Shown here: one piece after another, positions 14,980-15,813 of the stretch
Layout: the number at the start of each line of letters is the position of its first letter
Position numbering within the stretch: the stretch's first letter is position 1
From: an uncultured Riemerella sp.
Lineage (GTDB): Bacteria; Bacteroidota; Bacteroidia; Flavobacteriales; Weeksellaceae
DNA: 15,813 nt
NCBI GenBank assembly: GCA_938037185.1
Contig: CALHQK010000042.1
Location: forward strand, 1-15,813
Direction of reading: 5' to 3'
The notes under the pieces: generated by a model
What the model was told of the DNA's origin: nothing
The model's database searches: none
Seen by the model: only the letters and a program-made list of their open reading frames with translations
Translations under genes and position numbers: made by a program

Positions 14980-15014
14980 TACCTCATAAAGTTTTTATGA
15001 GGTACATTTTTTTT
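14978..15014 (+). terminator. Strong terminator of the SusC/SusD operon, overlapping the next start codon
   Basis: A 13-bp perfect stem (TGTACCTCATAAA at 14978-14990, TTTATGAGGTACA at 14994-15006) with a 3-base loop is followed by T8 at 15007-15014. This is the textbook shape of an intrinsic terminator, 41 bases after the SusD stop. The right arm contains ATG 14997, and the T-tract encodes the hydrophobic signal-peptide codons of the porin-like gene. Confidence 0.85.
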
Positions 15015-15813
15015 ATATTAGTATTGCTGGGAAGCCTTTTAAAGGCACAGGTAGATGATTTGCCAGTGAGTGATTCCATTGTGGTAGACAATGGACAGAA
15101 GGATTCCATACAGATTTTTAGACCAACGATTGAAGATTATCAGTTTTTTACGCTGTTTTCTCAGCGAAAAGCGTTTGATACTGTTTTTACGATAGGTAAA
15201 TCTTATCAATTTACTCAGTATAATAATAGAGATAATTTTGGGAAAATCCAGTTTGCTAATATCGGGGAGGGATTTCAGAATTTGGTTTATAAGACCGATG
15301 CAGAGCAGGATTTAGCATTACTGCCTACAAGAAAATCTTTTTTTATATTGGGAATCAAGGATATAAAATATTACGATGTGAAAAGTCCCACTACGGCATT
15401 CTATTATCATAATGGAATGAGCAGCGGTGGAACTTTACAAACTACCTATACTCAGAATATTGGCAAAAGGTTTAATTTTGCGATAGAGTATATGGGACTG
15501 CGGTCAGAGGGGCTGTATCAGAGGGAAATCGCATCTTCTAATAATACTATTTTTTCTGCACATTATCTCTCTAAAAACTCTAAATATAAGGCATTTGCGC
15601 ATTTTATTCATCAGAATATTTCTAATGAAGAGAATGGCGGAATTGCGAATTTGGAGAATTTTACAAGTGGAGATTCTCGGTTTAACAGCAGGAAAAACCT
15701 TACGGTAAATTTGCATAATACCTACACCAGAATGGCGGTAAGGAGGTTTTATTTTAGTCATTATTTTGCGCCTTTTAATGTGGAAAAATTTCCGTTTAAG
15801 CTGAGCCATACGA
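14997..15813 (+). CDS. Putative outer-membrane porin-like protein (5' part, runs off the window)
   Basis: Open from ATG 14997 to the window edge without a stop, giving 272 residues of an incomplete protein. The N-terminus is a signal peptide (MRYIFFILVLLGSLLKAQ) with cleavage after Ala17-Gln18. Then 'RPTIEDYQFFTLFSQRKAFDTVFTIG' (quoted as two halves: residues about 43-55 and 56-68) leads into alternating strands with many aromatic residues, such as 'FYYHNGMSSGGTLQTTY', 'FNFAIEYMGLRSEG', 'TIFSAHYLS' and 'RFYFSHYFAPF', typical of an outer-membrane beta-barrel. I assign it tentatively to the Bacteroidota putative porin family (Porin_10). The minus-strand frame at 15504-15809 is its shadow. Transcription must avoid the terminator over its start, either from an internal promoter or by read-through. 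Confidence 0.75.
   Translation, partial: MRYIFFILVLLGSLLKAQVDDLPVSDSIVVDNGQKDSIQIFRPTIEDYQFFTLFSQRKAFDTVFTIGKSYQFTQYNNRDNFGKIQFANIGEGFQNLVYKTDAEQDLALLPTRKSFFILGIKDIKYYDVKSPTTAFYYHNGMSSGGTLQTTYTQNIGKRFNFAIEYMGLRSEGLYQREIASSNNTIFSAHYLSKNSKYKAFAHFIHQNISNEENGGIANLENFTSGDSRFNSRKNLTVNLHNTYTRMAVRRFYFSHYFAPFNVEKFPFKLSHT

Noticed and set aside
15504..15809. Minus-strand 101-codon open frame at the right edge
   Set aside because: It is the shadow of the plus-strand porin-like gene, which is open for 272 codons from a signal peptide.
1..15813. CRISPR array, insertion sequence or phage genes
   Set aside because: No regularly spaced repeats, no transposase or integrase-like protein and no terminal inverted repeats with target duplications were seen by eye on either strand.

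Overview
The window looks like chromosome of a low-GC Bacteroidota, most likely family Weeksellaceae (Chryseobacterium/Riemerella/Bergeyella relatives). The pointers are a SusC/SusD pair, a CCDC81-type HU domain membrane protein, an Ig-like lipoprotein, AT-rich leaders without clear Shine-Dalgarno sequences, and several matches to the Bacteroidota promoter TTTG-N19-TAnnTTTG. The genus is inferred from style and no species is claimed.

Layout. Bases 2-55 are the tail of an unrecognised gene, followed by a hairpin terminator. A small secreted protein of unknown role (166-726) converges on a band-7 gene across a long bidirectional terminator. Bases 777-4257 form the most interesting block. On the minus strand, in transcription order, come the RNA ligase gene rtcB, a tRNA-like non-coding RNA, a structured spacer, and a soluble SPFH/band-7 (slipin-like) protein. 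Divergent from rtcB on the plus strand is an HTH-WYL regulator. Its promoter is a clean TTTG-N19-TAATTTTG, overlapped by an inverted repeat that could be an operator. I read this as a regulated RNA-repair module: the WYL protein senses a signal and controls the locus, RtcB rejoins broken RNA, and the band-7 protein with its cognate tRNA-like RNA acts as scaffold or cofactor.

Bases 4430-10416 hold six co-directional minus-strand genes with short gaps, probably one or two operons. In transcription order they are a CCDC81-type HU membrane protein, a D-2-hydroxyacid dehydrogenase, a beta-lactamase-fold serine hydrolase lipoprotein, an Ig-like lipoprotein, a secreted Ig/PKD-like protein, and a small alpha/beta hydrolase. 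This set looks like housekeeping or envelope genes. A 16-codon ORF of doubtful reality follows.

An AT-rich divergent intergenic region (10426-10733) leads into a plus-strand SusC-like TonB-dependent transporter and its SusD-like lipoprotein, six bases apart, for uptake of an unidentified nutrient. A strong terminator follows. Its right arm and T-tract are also the start codon and first codons of an outer-membrane porin-like gene that runs off the window at 15813.

Corrected starts: four reading frames that open at TTG or GTG are better started at internal ATGs. These are the band-7 gene (1493), the secreted Ig/PKD-like gene (5716), the serine hydrolase (8727) and the CCDC81-HU gene (10416).
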